NCBI GenBank assembly: GCA_963995505.1
Contig: OZ023192.1
Location: 3,703,001-3,767,000 of the forward strand
DNA length: 64,000 nucleotides
DNA from: Hypericum androsaemum
Taxonomy: Eukaryota; Streptophyta; Magnoliopsida; Malpighiales; Hypericaceae
Direction of reading: 5' to 3'
The position numbers were made by a program, and so were the translations under genes. The notes under the pieces were generated by a model, which saw nothing but the letters and a program-made list of their open reading frames with translations, had not been told where the DNA came from and did no database searches. Of this stretch, positions 11,696 through 21,678 are shown piece after piece (position 1 is the stretch's first letter; every line of letters begins with the position of its first letter).

Positions 11696-12187
11696 TGTTG
11701 GGTATGGAGACTTCGTACTATACGGAGTTACTGTTCACGCGTTGAATATACGGAGTTACTGTTCACGCGTTGAAATATGGAGACTCGGCACTATTCATCT
11801 GGGGCCAGAAATGTAATTTCTGGTGGACGATTTTGCCCCTGCCGACACCAAATAGTCCTAGGATGTGGGCACTATAAATACCCACCTCTCAGTCACTATT
11901 TATGTATCTTCTTCCTTGTGTGTAGAGAGAGAGAGAGAGACAGAGAGAGAAGAGGAGAGAGAGAAACACCATTGTTGAGCGAGTGAAGCTCTAGAGTGTA
12001 GATCGAGCTTGATATAGTGAAATCTCCTGGCTTGGTACGCCCCCGGACGTAGATCGGTTTAGATCGAACCGGGTGACCAAATCTTTGTGTCGTATTCTTG
12101 TGTGCGTGTGTTTCCTTTGTGCTTGTCATCGATCTCTAGCTTCGGAAGTTGTTCGTGTGGTGTTTGGGGCCCTCGTGTTTCCCAACA
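11696..12187 (+). repeat. Copia-1 3' LTR
   Basis: 492 bp. It is longer than the 5' LTR because a unit of about 25 bp (ACGGAGTTACTGTTCACGCG region) is duplicated in U3. It ends CCCAACA, followed by TSD CCCGC at 12188-12192. Confidence 0.93.
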
Positions 12188-12213
12188 CCCGCCGCCGCCG
12201 CCACCTCGTTCAT

Positions 12214-13279
12214 TTCCTTTTTTTTTCCTCCTTTGTTTTGTTTCTTGTGGGTTTCTTTCCTCCCGTGGGAACCATACGTATAGATGGGTTATTACTTATT
12301 TATATGGTTAATTACACTTTAATCAGTGTATTAATGAAGCTTTACTAATAAAAAGTCTAACTTTGGAAAATATCTAAATTCATACAAAATGGGAGTTTGT
12401 CCAAGTGTATTATTTAAGCTATATATGTTTATTGGGGAAATTTGTGCAATCAAAACAAACTTGAGAACAAGTTAGAGTGGTCATTCTAAGAGTTAAAAAA
12501 TAAAATAAAAATAGAAGAAATATGTTAGAGAAAAAAATAGAGTAAACTATTTGTATGGGTATATTGCGTGTTTGGTGTATAGACTTCCATATATGTCATC
12601 AAGCCTAGCCTCCTTACATAGGAGGGATCAAGAGTTCTAATAAGCTCCGGCCAAATTGGAAGTCATTGGCCATATTCTAAACGGAATAGATATCATAGTT
12701 CAACACAAATTCCAACTAGCAATCCTATTAGATAACGAACTCCCATACGACTCTTTGCCGCTACAAGAACCGCCAATCATCCCAGTGCCGAGACTTGCAA
12801 CATGATTTTGATAATTTTTGTGAGTTTGAATATAAAAAATATAAAATTGTAGATCTATGTCTTATCAAAATGTAATCATCAGAATCGCATTAATCCAAAA
12901 TCGGAATCAAATGTCAAGACTGTTTTACCGAAATAGATTCAGCACAAATCTATAAAATATTCCGCTCCAACAATATTATAGAATATCTCAACATTAACTA
13001 GGAAATACATACATATAATAAAGTGATCGGGTTATTGAGAAAGTGAAGAGAAAAAGAAAATAAAAAAAGAAAAAGAGGATAACAACTTCTCGTAATACAG
13101 TAACATTCAAATACAAATTAAATGCTTCTTTTTTATTATTTTGTAGACAAATAATACACTAATATATTCAAGGGTAATTATGAAACAGTAATATTTATAG
13201 TTGCAACATTCTTATACTCTTTTAGCCTTCTACTCATTTAAGTATTTCTTCACTTTACAAAAAAAATAAGTGTATTTCT
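12214..13279. other. AT-rich flank, no gene seen
   Basis: This lies upstream of the MRS2 start codon on the minus strand, so the first part could hold its 5' UTR and promoter. Beyond about 12.4 kb only AT-rich sequence is visible, without recognisable coding or terminal repeats. Confidence 0.5.
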
Positions 13280-13865
13280 TCACTTTTTTTTTTGGGACCG
13301 AAAATACTTGGTCCAAAGGTTGAATAAGCCACCTCTACAAGTAATGGGCCCTGTAAGAAAGCAAACAAGGTGACAGAAGATTGGAGACGAGTCTATGATG
13401 GCTGGAATCACCACCTTCCTTGAGTAGTCCTCTGTGTGACACAATGAATAGCATTTGATTTTTCAATGTTCTTCAACAACCTTGTATGATGGTTGGACAA
13501 CCTCCTCCACTTTCCGCAGCAATATTGACAGAAGATTGGAGACGAGTCTATGATTTTCTTTACATGATTTGACTTTGAATTATTGTAGTGCGACATTTGA
13601 TTGAAAACCTCTTGGTTACCTTGTACCGTTGTAGCTCCTGTTGCATTTGCAGAGCAGCGCCAGGCATCTTTTCTATTCGATTTCGAGCAACAATTAGCAG
13701 CGTATTGTTACCATAATATCCCATCGCCAAACTCTTCCACGAACCCAGTTGAAAGAATAGATTGAAAACCTCATGTTGGCGATGCATGACGGCATAATTG
13801 AAGAGATTTATTCCCTTCTCGTCTTGTGAGGAAACCACGTATTGAAGATAGCTTGAAAGCAACAA
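13280..13865 (-). pseudogene. Ankyrin-PGG gene fragment (linker exon plus decayed PGG exon start)
   Basis: The minus-strand exon 13865-13626 encodes DEKGINLFNYAVMHRQHEVF and PGAALQMQQELQRYK, then a GTAACC donor; this is the linker between ankyrin repeats and the PGG domain. The next exon's start (GAGGTTGTCCAACCATCATA, near 13490) is recognisable from the paralogue at 35240-35287 but has lost its acceptor and frame. The segment 13290-13400 aligns with 34450-34560 (TTGGTCC.AAGGTTGAATA), so this is a deleted duplicate of the 34.4-35.4 kb locus. Confidence 0.65.
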
Positions 13866-14325
13866 AAGGACCGTTGAAAAAGGAGCTGGGCTAAAGCGGG
13901 AAAAAGAAAAGAATAGGCGAAATGGACCAACTTAAACCCATTGTCATCTGTCGGCCACAAAGAATGCACGAGGACACGCTCTTGAGAGGCCGGCGGCTAC
14001 AGAGAAAACACCCGCAAGCAATCATGGGCGCAGGATCCGATGTTGATCTTATCCGGTCATCATCACTGTAAATACCCTTTTATTCTCTTTCCATACAGTT
14101 AGTTGCTGGGGCTTCTAGAAGCTAAAATAATGTACAAATATCACCCAAGTGTAAATGTTTTCAATGATGAAGTGTAAATACAACTACCCATTATTTCACT
14201 TCGTCTTCTTCCTCTCGATGCTCCTCCATTAATGAGCCTGAGAGCTTCTTAATTTCGAAGCGCTAAAACTCTCCCCTTCTTCTTCCGCATATTTTCAGCT
14301 CTTGTTCAGTTGAGTTCCTGCTTCC
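13866..14325. other. No gene seen; leader of the old copia gag at its right end
   Basis: Contains no recognisable coding sequence. The pyrimidine-rich last 100 bp precede the gag start at 14326. I could not identify an LTR for that older element. Confidence 0.4.
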
Positions 14326-14476
14326 ATGGCAGACTCTACCCCTCCAGTTCTGGCAGATTCTAGCTTTCGAGTTCCAGCTGGCGAGTTCAATAACTATGTG
14401 CATCCAGGTGAGAGTCCAGCTGAAGTTCTTGTCACTCCTCTTCTCAATGAGAAGAATTACCACTCCTGGGTGCGAG

Positions 14477-15138
14477 TGTTGGATATGGAGCCTGAGTATG
14501 AGTGAAGGCCTAGAAGATGGCTCTAGTGAAGAGCACGAAGAATCGAGTGGCTCAAGTGAAGAGCCTCGGGGACGGTTCGGGAGATGATCGAATTGGATTT
14601 GGGACCCGGGGATGCTCAGGGGATCAATCAGATCAAGAAGCGAAGGCTGAGACGCGAGACAAAGAGGTGGGAAACTCACCCCCTCCCCCCCCAAGCCTAG
14701 AGTAAGCCAAGGGGTTTGCGGGTGCCAACCCCATCAGGCCAGCGAGGTAGTAGCCTCTCCTGGCGATCGCCAAGTGCTTGGAGTCCACCAAGCAGCCCGT
14801 GAAAAGTATTTTTTTGTTGGACCAAAATGCCCCTCAAGATCCAAAATAGTTTCCTAGGTTGTAGGCACTATAAATACCCATTTGTCTCATCTTGTAATGT
14901 GTGGTTGCCTAGCCAAGAGCTCTCCATATGTGCATGATATAGTAGAATCTCTCCTAGCTTCGCACGCCCCCGGACGTAGATCGTTGAGGATTGAACCAGG
15001 TGAATAAATTTTATGTGTCCCTCCTTATGCTTTCCTTTGTGTTTGTGGTTCGTGCTTAGTGTGTGTTAGTGCTTGCTTGTGTGCTTGTGTTCATTGTGTT
15101 GCTTGGGTCCACGCAGAAAGTGGGTAGTTTTTTCAACA
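14477..15138 (+). repeat. Copia-2 5' LTR
   Basis: Contains ACTATAAATACCC near 14868 and CGCCCCCGGACGTAGATCG near 14964. A perfect 12-bp palindrome TGGCGATCGCCA lies at 14761-14772. Shorter than the 3' LTR by internal deletions. Confidence 0.82.
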
Positions 15139-15164
15139 ACTAGTATCAGAGTCCAGGTTAGGGC

Positions 15165-17448
15165 ATGGTGGGAGCAAGAACGATGGGTGAAGGGAAGTTT
15201 TTCGCAGAGAGGTTTGATGGTGTAGATTATGGCTTTTGGAAGATACAAATAGAGGACTATTTGTATGGCAAGGATTTGCACCTATCTCTCGGTGAGAAGA
15301 AGCTGGACAACATGAAGGAAAAGGAGTGGAAATTGCTAGACCAAAAGGCGATGAGTGTGGTGCACTTGTCATTGTCTAAAAATATGGCATTGCACACGGT
15401 AAAGTCGAAGTCCACCAAACAGATGTTTGAGACTTTGTCCAAGATGTATGAGAAGCTCTCGGCAACCAACAAAGTGCATTATTTGATGAGGAGGTTGTTT
15501 AACCTCAAGATGGATGAGTGTGATATGGTGGCCAAGCACCTACATGAGTTCAATATGACGATTGCCCAATTGAGCTTGGTGAAGATTGACTTCAATGATG
15601 AGGTACAAATCCTAATTTTGCTAAGTTCCTTATCCGATAGTTGGAGTCACGGTCACGACGGTGAGTGCCTCGGCGGGGAAGGTGATTCTTAAGCTAGATG
15701 AGGTGAGGGATTTGATCTTGAGCGAAGAGATCCGAAGAAGAGAATCTAGAGTAGCCTCGACATCAGCTTTGAGTGTGGGCAATAGGGGGAGGTACGAGTC
15801 GAAGGGGAGGAAGGACCAGGGTAAGTCAAGATCTAAACTGAGGGGTGGATCAAAGAAGAATTTGAGCTCAGTGTAGTGTTGAAATTGTGACAAGTATGGT
15901 CACTTCCAAGATCAGTGCACGACACCAAGGAGGGAGGACGAGTTGGCCAATGCAACGATGGAAGACCATAGAGATGTGTTGGTCTTGAGCGAGTGGAGTC
16001 TGTTGGAGGAGTGGGTAGTAGATTCGGGAGCCTCATTCTATTCTTGTAGTGATGCGAGGATGTTGGAGAAGTATGTCCTAGGTGACTTTGGCAAGGTTCG
16101 TCAAGTTAATGGTGAGACCTTGTAAGTTATGGGGGATGAGAGAGGTGCGAATCAAGACCCCTAACAGATCATTGTTGCAAATGAAGGGTGTGAGGCATGT
16201 TCTTGGGTTGAGGAGGAACTTGTTATCCGTGAGGCAATTGGTTGAGGAAGGCTAAGGTGTAGCCTTTGACTGCGGGTCTTAAAAGATCACCAAATGAGCC
16301 ATGGTAGTGGCTCGAGGAGTGAAGGAGGGGACATTGTACGTGACAAGGAACACCCGTGAGTGGCATAGTGGCCACATGTGTGAGAATGAGATAAATGTGC
16401 TTTGTTCAAGAGGAAAGCTACCAAGCTTGAAGACCGTAGATGTGGGTCTTCGTGAGCATTATGGTCTTGAAGAGCAGAAGAAAGTGAGCTTTTCGAGAGG
16501 CAATATTTTCTGGAAGATGGAGAAGCTTGAATTGGTCCAAACTGAAGTGAAGGGACCGGCACCGGAGGTATCTTTGGGTGGTTCGTTGTACTACAAGACC
16601 TCCAATAATGAGAAGGGTCTTAAGGGGTGCTTGAGATCAAGAAATGGCAGATAGTACAAGCTCCAAGAGAGTGAGGACAAGGAAAGTGTATCCGGTGATG
16701 GGAGTTCTAGCATTAAGATGGTTAAACTAGACATTTTGAATTTGGGTGGGAGCAAAAAGGTACTGAATGGCCAGGAGGTCAGTGAGGAGAAGGTGAAACC
16801 AAGTTCTCCACCGCCAATGGTTTCATAGCAGAGTTCCACAAGTGAAGGTGGTTTATCGCAGGGGTTCTCACTTGCTAATTGCTATCTCTTATCGATAGAT
16901 AGTGGTGAGCCAGGAGATTATGCAAAGGCACAACGAAGTGAGTTTGGGCATAAGAAGATGCTTGCAAAGAGTGAGAAGATGGAGTCGTTGAGTGCCAATG
17001 AGACTTGGGAACTAGTCAAACTCCATAGGGGCAATGCATGGCATAATTAGGAGGCTAGAAGAGTTGAGCGTGTGGTAAAAGAGAACAAATTTTGCAAGGA
17101 GAGAGCAAAGAAGAAGAAGACTCCAAGTGGCTCCGTATGTGGTCGTGATATGCCAAGGGGTGTACAAGATTGCTGAGTACGGATGCGGTGGGAGTAGAGA
17201 GGAGGATCGTGAGAAGTCCTAGAAAGCAACGTAAGAAGACAAAGAAGTGGGTGCCCGTCTACTTGACAAGCTTTGTAGAGGAAGACCTAAGTGATGAGGG
17301 CAAAAAGGCTAAAGTGGCAAGATGTGTTGATGCAGATATGGCATCAAGCTACCTTAAGAGAAGAGGTAGTCTTGTAAGTGTGATGACCAAGGAGAGTGCC
17401 TTAAAGAAGTTGGAGCTATGTTTGGCTTCAACTAGCCTTGTGAAGTGA
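15165..17448 (+). pseudogene. Copia-2 gag-pol remnant
   Basis: ATG at 15165 gives a 175-codon gag (DGVDYGFWKIQIEDYLYGK) homologous to Copia-1. A frameshift follows near 15660. The zinc knuckle near 15880 keeps its first Cys codon but has stops on both sides of it (TAG before, TGA replacing Trp). Protease DSGASFYSC is at about 16021. A pre-integrase remnant lies at 16360-16520, then the sequence jumps near 16650 to the integrase/RT linker. The last segment 17170-17448 ends like the Copia-1 C-terminus (LCLASTSLVK). Confidence 0.75.
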
Positions 17449-17454
17449 TGAGAA

Positions 17455-17770
17455 GAGGCTAAAGCACCAATTGGAGGAGAAGGTCATCTAGTGATAGGTG
17501 ACAAGTGCTAATTGGTGAAGATGATCACTTAGTGACGGGTGATAAGTGCTATGTTAAAAGATGGTCATCTAGTGACGGGTGACAAGCAATGATGAAGAAG
17601 GTTACCTAGTGAAGGGTGATAGGTTGCGAAGAAGTAAAGAGGGTCATCAAGTGAATGGTGACGAGTGATAAGGATCGCCTAGTGAAGGGTGGTCAATGAT
17701 ATGGTTAATCTTCGTGTGGGAGATTGCCAAGTGAAGATGAGGATCGCCTAGTGAGAGGTGGTTCGTGTTG
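17455..17770 (+). repeat. Amplified GGTCATCTAGTGANGGGTGA repeats before the polypurine tract
   Basis: At least seven diverged direct copies of this unit, 35-60 bp apart, fill the 3' untranslated region. Copia-1 has a single copy at the same place (near 11643). A second purine-tract-like GTGTGGGAGATTG lies near 17714, upstream of the true one at 17780-17793. Confidence 0.7.
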
Positions 17771-17793
17771 AGGTCAGTCTCCAGGTGGGAGAT

Positions 17794-18593
17794 TGTTGGG
17801 TATGAAGCCTGAGTACATGAGTGAAGTACTCGGTTGGTCGAGTGAAGGCCTAGAAGATGGCTCGAGTAAAGAGCACGAGTAGTCGAGTGGCTCTAGTGAA
17901 GAGCCTTGGGGATGGTTCGCGAGATGATCAGATTAGATTCGGGCCCCAAGGATGCTCGGGAGATTAATCAGATCGAGAAGCAGAGGCCGGACGCGAGACG
18001 AAGAGGTGGGAAACTTTGGGGCTGGTTGCCCTAGCGGGCGCTAGCACCCCCAAAGCTCCCCGCCTGGAGTAAGCTAAGGGGTTGGTGGGCACCAACCCCA
18101 TCAGGCCTCCGAGGCAGTAGCCTCTCCTGGTGACCGCCAAGTGCTTGGAGTCTGCAAAGCAGCCCGAGAAAAGTATTTTTTGTGGACCAAAATATCCCTC
18201 AAGATCCCAAATGGTTCCTAGGTTGTGGGCACTATAAATACCCATTTTTCTCATCTTATAATGTGTGGTTTCCTAGCCAAGAGCTCTCCAAAATGAAAAG
18301 AGAAAAAAGTGAGAAGAAGAGAGAAAAGTGAGAAGAGTGAGCCAAAGTGTGGCATCAATTGTAGTGAGCAAGTGAAGCTCCACGTGTGCATGATATAGTG
18401 GAATCTCTCGTGGCTTAGCACGCCCCCAGACGTAGATCGTTGACGATCGAACTGGGTGAACAAATTTTGTGTGTCCCTCTTTATGCTTTCCTTTGTATTT
18501 GTGGTTCGTGCTTAGTGTGTGTTTGTACTTGCTCGTGTGCTTGGTTCGTTGCGTTGCTTGGGTTCACGCGAGAAGTGGGTGATTTTCCCAATA
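17794..18593 (+). repeat. Copia-2 3' LTR
   Basis: 800 bp, starting TGTTGGGTATGAAGCC and ending CCCAATA. TATA box ACTATAAATACCC near 18230. Near-palindrome CTAGCGGGCGCTAG near 18032. The right target copy GTGAG is at 18594-18598. Confidence 0.82.
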
Positions 18594-19524
18594 GTGAGCC
18601 ATGAACCAATCCTTAGAGTCCAAAAATAAGCTCTCCTTCGTTGATAGAAGTATCGTAGCAACAACAAAGACAGACGTTCTGTTTGCTTCTGGAAATGCTG
18701 CAACACCTTGGTTCTCAGGTTGTTGATCAAGTCCATTAAACTAGATCTAGGAGAGAGTCTCTTCTGGTACGATGTGGCTACTGACATGTGGGATCACTTA
18801 CGAGAAAGGTTTGGACGTGGCGACTTTGTCAAGATTGCCGGGCTCAAGAAAGAAATCTTCAACTTTTCACAAGGAATTCTCATAGTCAATGAGTACTTCT
18901 CAAAGTACAAATCTCTCTGGGATCAGCTTCTTCAATTTTGTCCCATTCCAATCTGTAAGTGTGCCACGGATGCTCATCTTACTTGTGCTGCTACAACTCT
19001 TATAGCTGAACGTAGGGATCAAGATCATATAATGGATTTTTTAACTGGTTAAATGAGAATTTCTCACATATTAGAACCCAGATCTTGATGATGGACCCTC
19101 TCCCCTCTATGTCTCGAATTATGTACCTTATCACTCAACGTGAAAGATAGGTTGTGGAGGTTCCTAAGGTAATCAAAGTGCAGAAGGGCCAACTGTGTTT
19201 GCTGCTCAGTTTGGAAACAAGAAATTTGGGAACAAGAACTATGTATGCACTTATTGTCACAAAAAAGGCCACACCATTGACAAAGCTCCATGGTTTTTCA
19301 CCGGAGGTTTTAAGCCAAAACACAGATCTGACAATGCTCTAGCAGCAGGTCATGTTGAATCGAACACTCATTTAGGGTTCAGTAATGAACATATGCAGGG
19401 ACTCATGAATATGATTAAACAGACAGTTTCACAAGGTTTGGCGAGTGTTAAATCATCGCCTCCTGTTCTTATGGCTGAAGGGACCAGTTCAATGGCCAAC
19501 TATAAACATAATCCAGATTCATTA

Positions 19525-19990
19525 TAGAACTATGACACAATCAAACCCGAACAAAATATAAAATCTGTAGTTGATAATCAAGATCGTGTAATTAATATTT
19601 AAGCTCATATTATTAATGTTGCTAATCTTGGCATGAAAGTTATGCATGAACTTCCATACTCATAATTTCCTCTAGACTTAACTACTATCCAAGTTCTATC
19701 TACGGATAGTTAAGACTTTGTCTTTAGTGTATTATCCATCTAAGACAATGGAAAGAAAGAGCTCTATAAAATCAACAAATTAGCATGCAACATGGACTAT
19801 TCTAATATCTTTTCATATTGGAATCATCAAGAAGCATGATATAACAAACTTGGTTATTCTATATAACACAAGTGGTTGAGATCTGACGGAAGCAACTTTT
19901 GAATAACTTAAAATAATAACTCGTTACATACATGATTCATATTTCTAGCGATAATCATTTAAATCAACTAATAAAATTATTATTCAATTG
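19525..19990 (+). repeat. Dispersed AT-rich repeat, copy A
   Basis: Begins ATTATAGAACTATGACAC and includes GTATTATCCATCTAAGACAA and CAAGTGGTTGAGATCTGACG. Its first part matches 27636-27915 (copy D); its second part matches 26618-26930 (B) and 27003-27330 (C). It is non-coding and may be an upstream region of the O-methyltransferase family or part of an old element. Confidence 0.75.
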
Positions 19991-20139
19991 AATCAAGAGG
20001 TCTCGAGATTAGGTCCAAAATTATTGTCTACCTCGAATATATATTATTCGTATCTTAATGTCCAGATTCAGGGACTATATTATTGATTAGAGAGCTAACC
20101 AACCCCATGCATTTTTTTCTTTTAAAATTTAACCTAAAG

Positions 20140-20290
20140 TTTATGTTCCTGCAATTCCATAATTTTACGGCATCTTATCATGTGACCACGTTACTGTTCC
20201 CGCGATTCCATTACTGGCCTTATTATGTGACCACTTACTGTCCCTGCAATTCCATTATTTTACGGCATCGCACGGACCCGGCAAATAGTC
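20140..20290 (-). repeat. Inverted copy of the O-methyltransferase upstream segment, two units
   Basis: The reverse complement gives ATGGAATCGCGGGAACAGTA followed by ACGTGGTCACATGATAAGAT. This closely matches 28030-28075 just upstream of the O-methyltransferase gene. A second, shorter unit follows at about 20215-20275. No coding sequence accompanies it. Confidence 0.65.
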
Positions 20291-20954
20291 CGATACCGAC
20301 CTTATAGTTCCGACAGTTTGACAATACATAACCAACAACTCGACAGTGAGAGCTGTATGGAGGAATCGACTCATAGGCAACTCCAAATGCAGAAACTTTT
20401 ACCTAACCTCAGCAGTATACGATCTTGCTTGGGCTTTAGACCTATCATTCTCCACCAATACTCGAACATAAAACACAAAAATCCTATTTAGCGCCTTATG
20501 ATCCACTCTAATTGGGGTACCAATTGCCTTGGCCAGGCCTAATATGACGGGAGGCATCATATCCTCATAGCTCAAACCAGTGAACCGAACTCAAACCTTG
20601 ACTATCGAAGAGGATGTCCTAGAAGGAACGAATTCTCTATGCCAAGGCTGAAAAAATACCTTGTCGCCACACACTGTTGCTCCATACAACACTTTTATCC
20701 GCTTCAAATTGAAAGTGGAATACATAATATCCTTAACCAATTGCGAGCATCTTCCACAGAGCAGGCGCGTTCCGAAATTGTGTAAGCTGCACTTTTAGAT
20801 CCGCCAACGCCAACGGAAAACCCTTTGAAAAAACTACTATGCCAATTAGTGAAAGATTCTTACAGTTCCGAAACCGCTTTGCATACATATTTTTCTCCAT
20901 GACAACAAATGCTCGCCCTTCATAACCGGCTCCACGTTCCAGTTAGTTTCTCAG

Positions 20955-21588
20955 TGTTGGGAATCGAGTGGACCCTCACAAGCACACAAACAAACTACAA
21001 TTACAACGAGAAACTCGAAGTCACAAAACACAAAAGAAAAGTACAAGAGGAGAGAAAATATTTGGTTATCCGGTTCGATCCATAAGGATCTACGTCCGGG
21101 AGCGTACTAAGCTAGGAGAAATTTTACTATACACTTGTGTTTCACTCAGACTACAAGAGAAAGCCATACTTTGGCACCCACACTCACTTAGGGTTCATCT
21201 CTTTTCTCTCTAGCCACTCACAATGGCCTCACACTCTCTCTCTTGGGGTTACAAATGAGTTACAAGGGGATATATAGGCCCAACAACCCTAAGAAGCTAT
21301 TTGGAGTTGGGAGGGGCAAACTTGTCCATGAAAATATAATTTCTCGGACACAACTTGCGGCCGCAAGTCAATTTGCCACTGCAAAAAATTAATTGCTGAA
21401 TGCTCATCTCAACCAACAGGCAGCCACCAATTAAATGGCGGCCGCAAGTTCCATCAGCTTCTTCACAAATCCCTTTTTCAGCTTCGAATCTCGACCCGTC
21501 TCTTGACCCCATTGATCCTCCGACCATCCCCGAGCATCGAATCACTTCGATCAAGTCTCAAACCGTTTCTCAGGATCTATACCCAACA
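20955..21588 (-). repeat. Copia-3 3' LTR (left copy)
   Basis: Terminal TGTTGGG...ACCCAACA. A perfect 16-bp palindrome ACTTGCGGCCGCAAGT lies at 21354-21369. The U5 block (GATCTACGTCCGGGAGCG, reverse) is near 21088. Confidence 0.87.
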
Positions 21589-21678
21589 ATCTCCCACCTG
21601 GAGATTGAGCTCAACTCTTGTTACAGTTCATTTGATGACCCCTCCTTCCTTCACCTCTTGGTACGCCAGGTCTCTTCT

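Larger units (their letters stand above)
7231..12187 (+). mobile_element. Copia-1: full-length Ty1/copia element (Tork/Tnt1-like)
   Basis: It has two LTRs (7231-7697 and 11696-12187) bounded by TGTTGGG/CCCAACA, a perfect 5-bp TSD, an iMet primer site (TGGTATCAGAGC at 7700-7711) and a purine tract AGGTGGGAGAT just before the 3' LTR. The domain order gag, protease, integrase, RT, RNase H is that of copia. The LTRs differ by few substitutions plus one indel of about 25 bp, so the insertion is relatively recent. It interrupts the first exon of an MRS2-type gene. The polyprotein has two in-frame nonsense codons, so this copy looks non-autonomous, though transcription from the LTR could persist. 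Confidence 0.93.
6482..12213 (-). pseudogene. MRS2/MGT-type magnesium transporter remnant, exon 1 split by Copia-1
   Basis: Minus strand. The start codon is at 12213-12211. Nine codons later the frame is broken by Copia-1 and resumes at 7225. With one CCCGC copy removed the frame is continuous into AWLVVDAAG, AIMRRTGLPGRDLWILDPLL and GRERAIVINLEHIKAIITA, the conserved N-terminal domain of plant CorA-like MRS2 channels. A stop codon interrupts it after VVDAAG. A second exon-like piece ending at 6482 has FAALEVCLESACSCLENE followed by a GTATTC donor. The remaining helical exons and the two membrane segments with the GMN motif are not in the window, so the copy is 3'-truncated as well as interrupted, and nonfunctional here. 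Confidence 0.75.
14477..18593 (+). mobile_element. Copia-2: internally deleted copia element nested in an older gag
   Basis: LTRs at 14477-15138 and 17794-18593; a primer site remnant (AGTATCAGAGTCC) follows the first; target duplication GCGAG/GTGAG has one transition. The internal region is about 2.65 kb against 4.0 kb in Copia-1, and integrase core plus RT are largely missing, making it a non-autonomous derivative. Many stops and frameshifts indicate an old insertion. Termini are TGTTGG...CAACA on the left LTR and TGTTGGG...CCCAATA on the right. Confidence 0.85.
14326..19527 (+). pseudogene. Older copia gag, split by Copia-2
   Basis: ATG at 14326 opens a gag of the type with NNYVHPGESPAEVLVTPLL and NYHSW. 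The frame is cut at 14476 and resumes after 18598 (MNQSLESKNKLSFVD) once Copia-2 and one target copy are removed. A one-base shift follows near 18690, then WYDVATDMWDHLRERFGRGD and QGILIVNEYFSKYKSLWDQL. A zinc knuckle near 19240 (CTYCHKKGHTIDK) has Ala in place of the last Cys. Protease, integrase and RT are not found downstream, so only the 5' third of this element remains. Confidence 0.75.
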
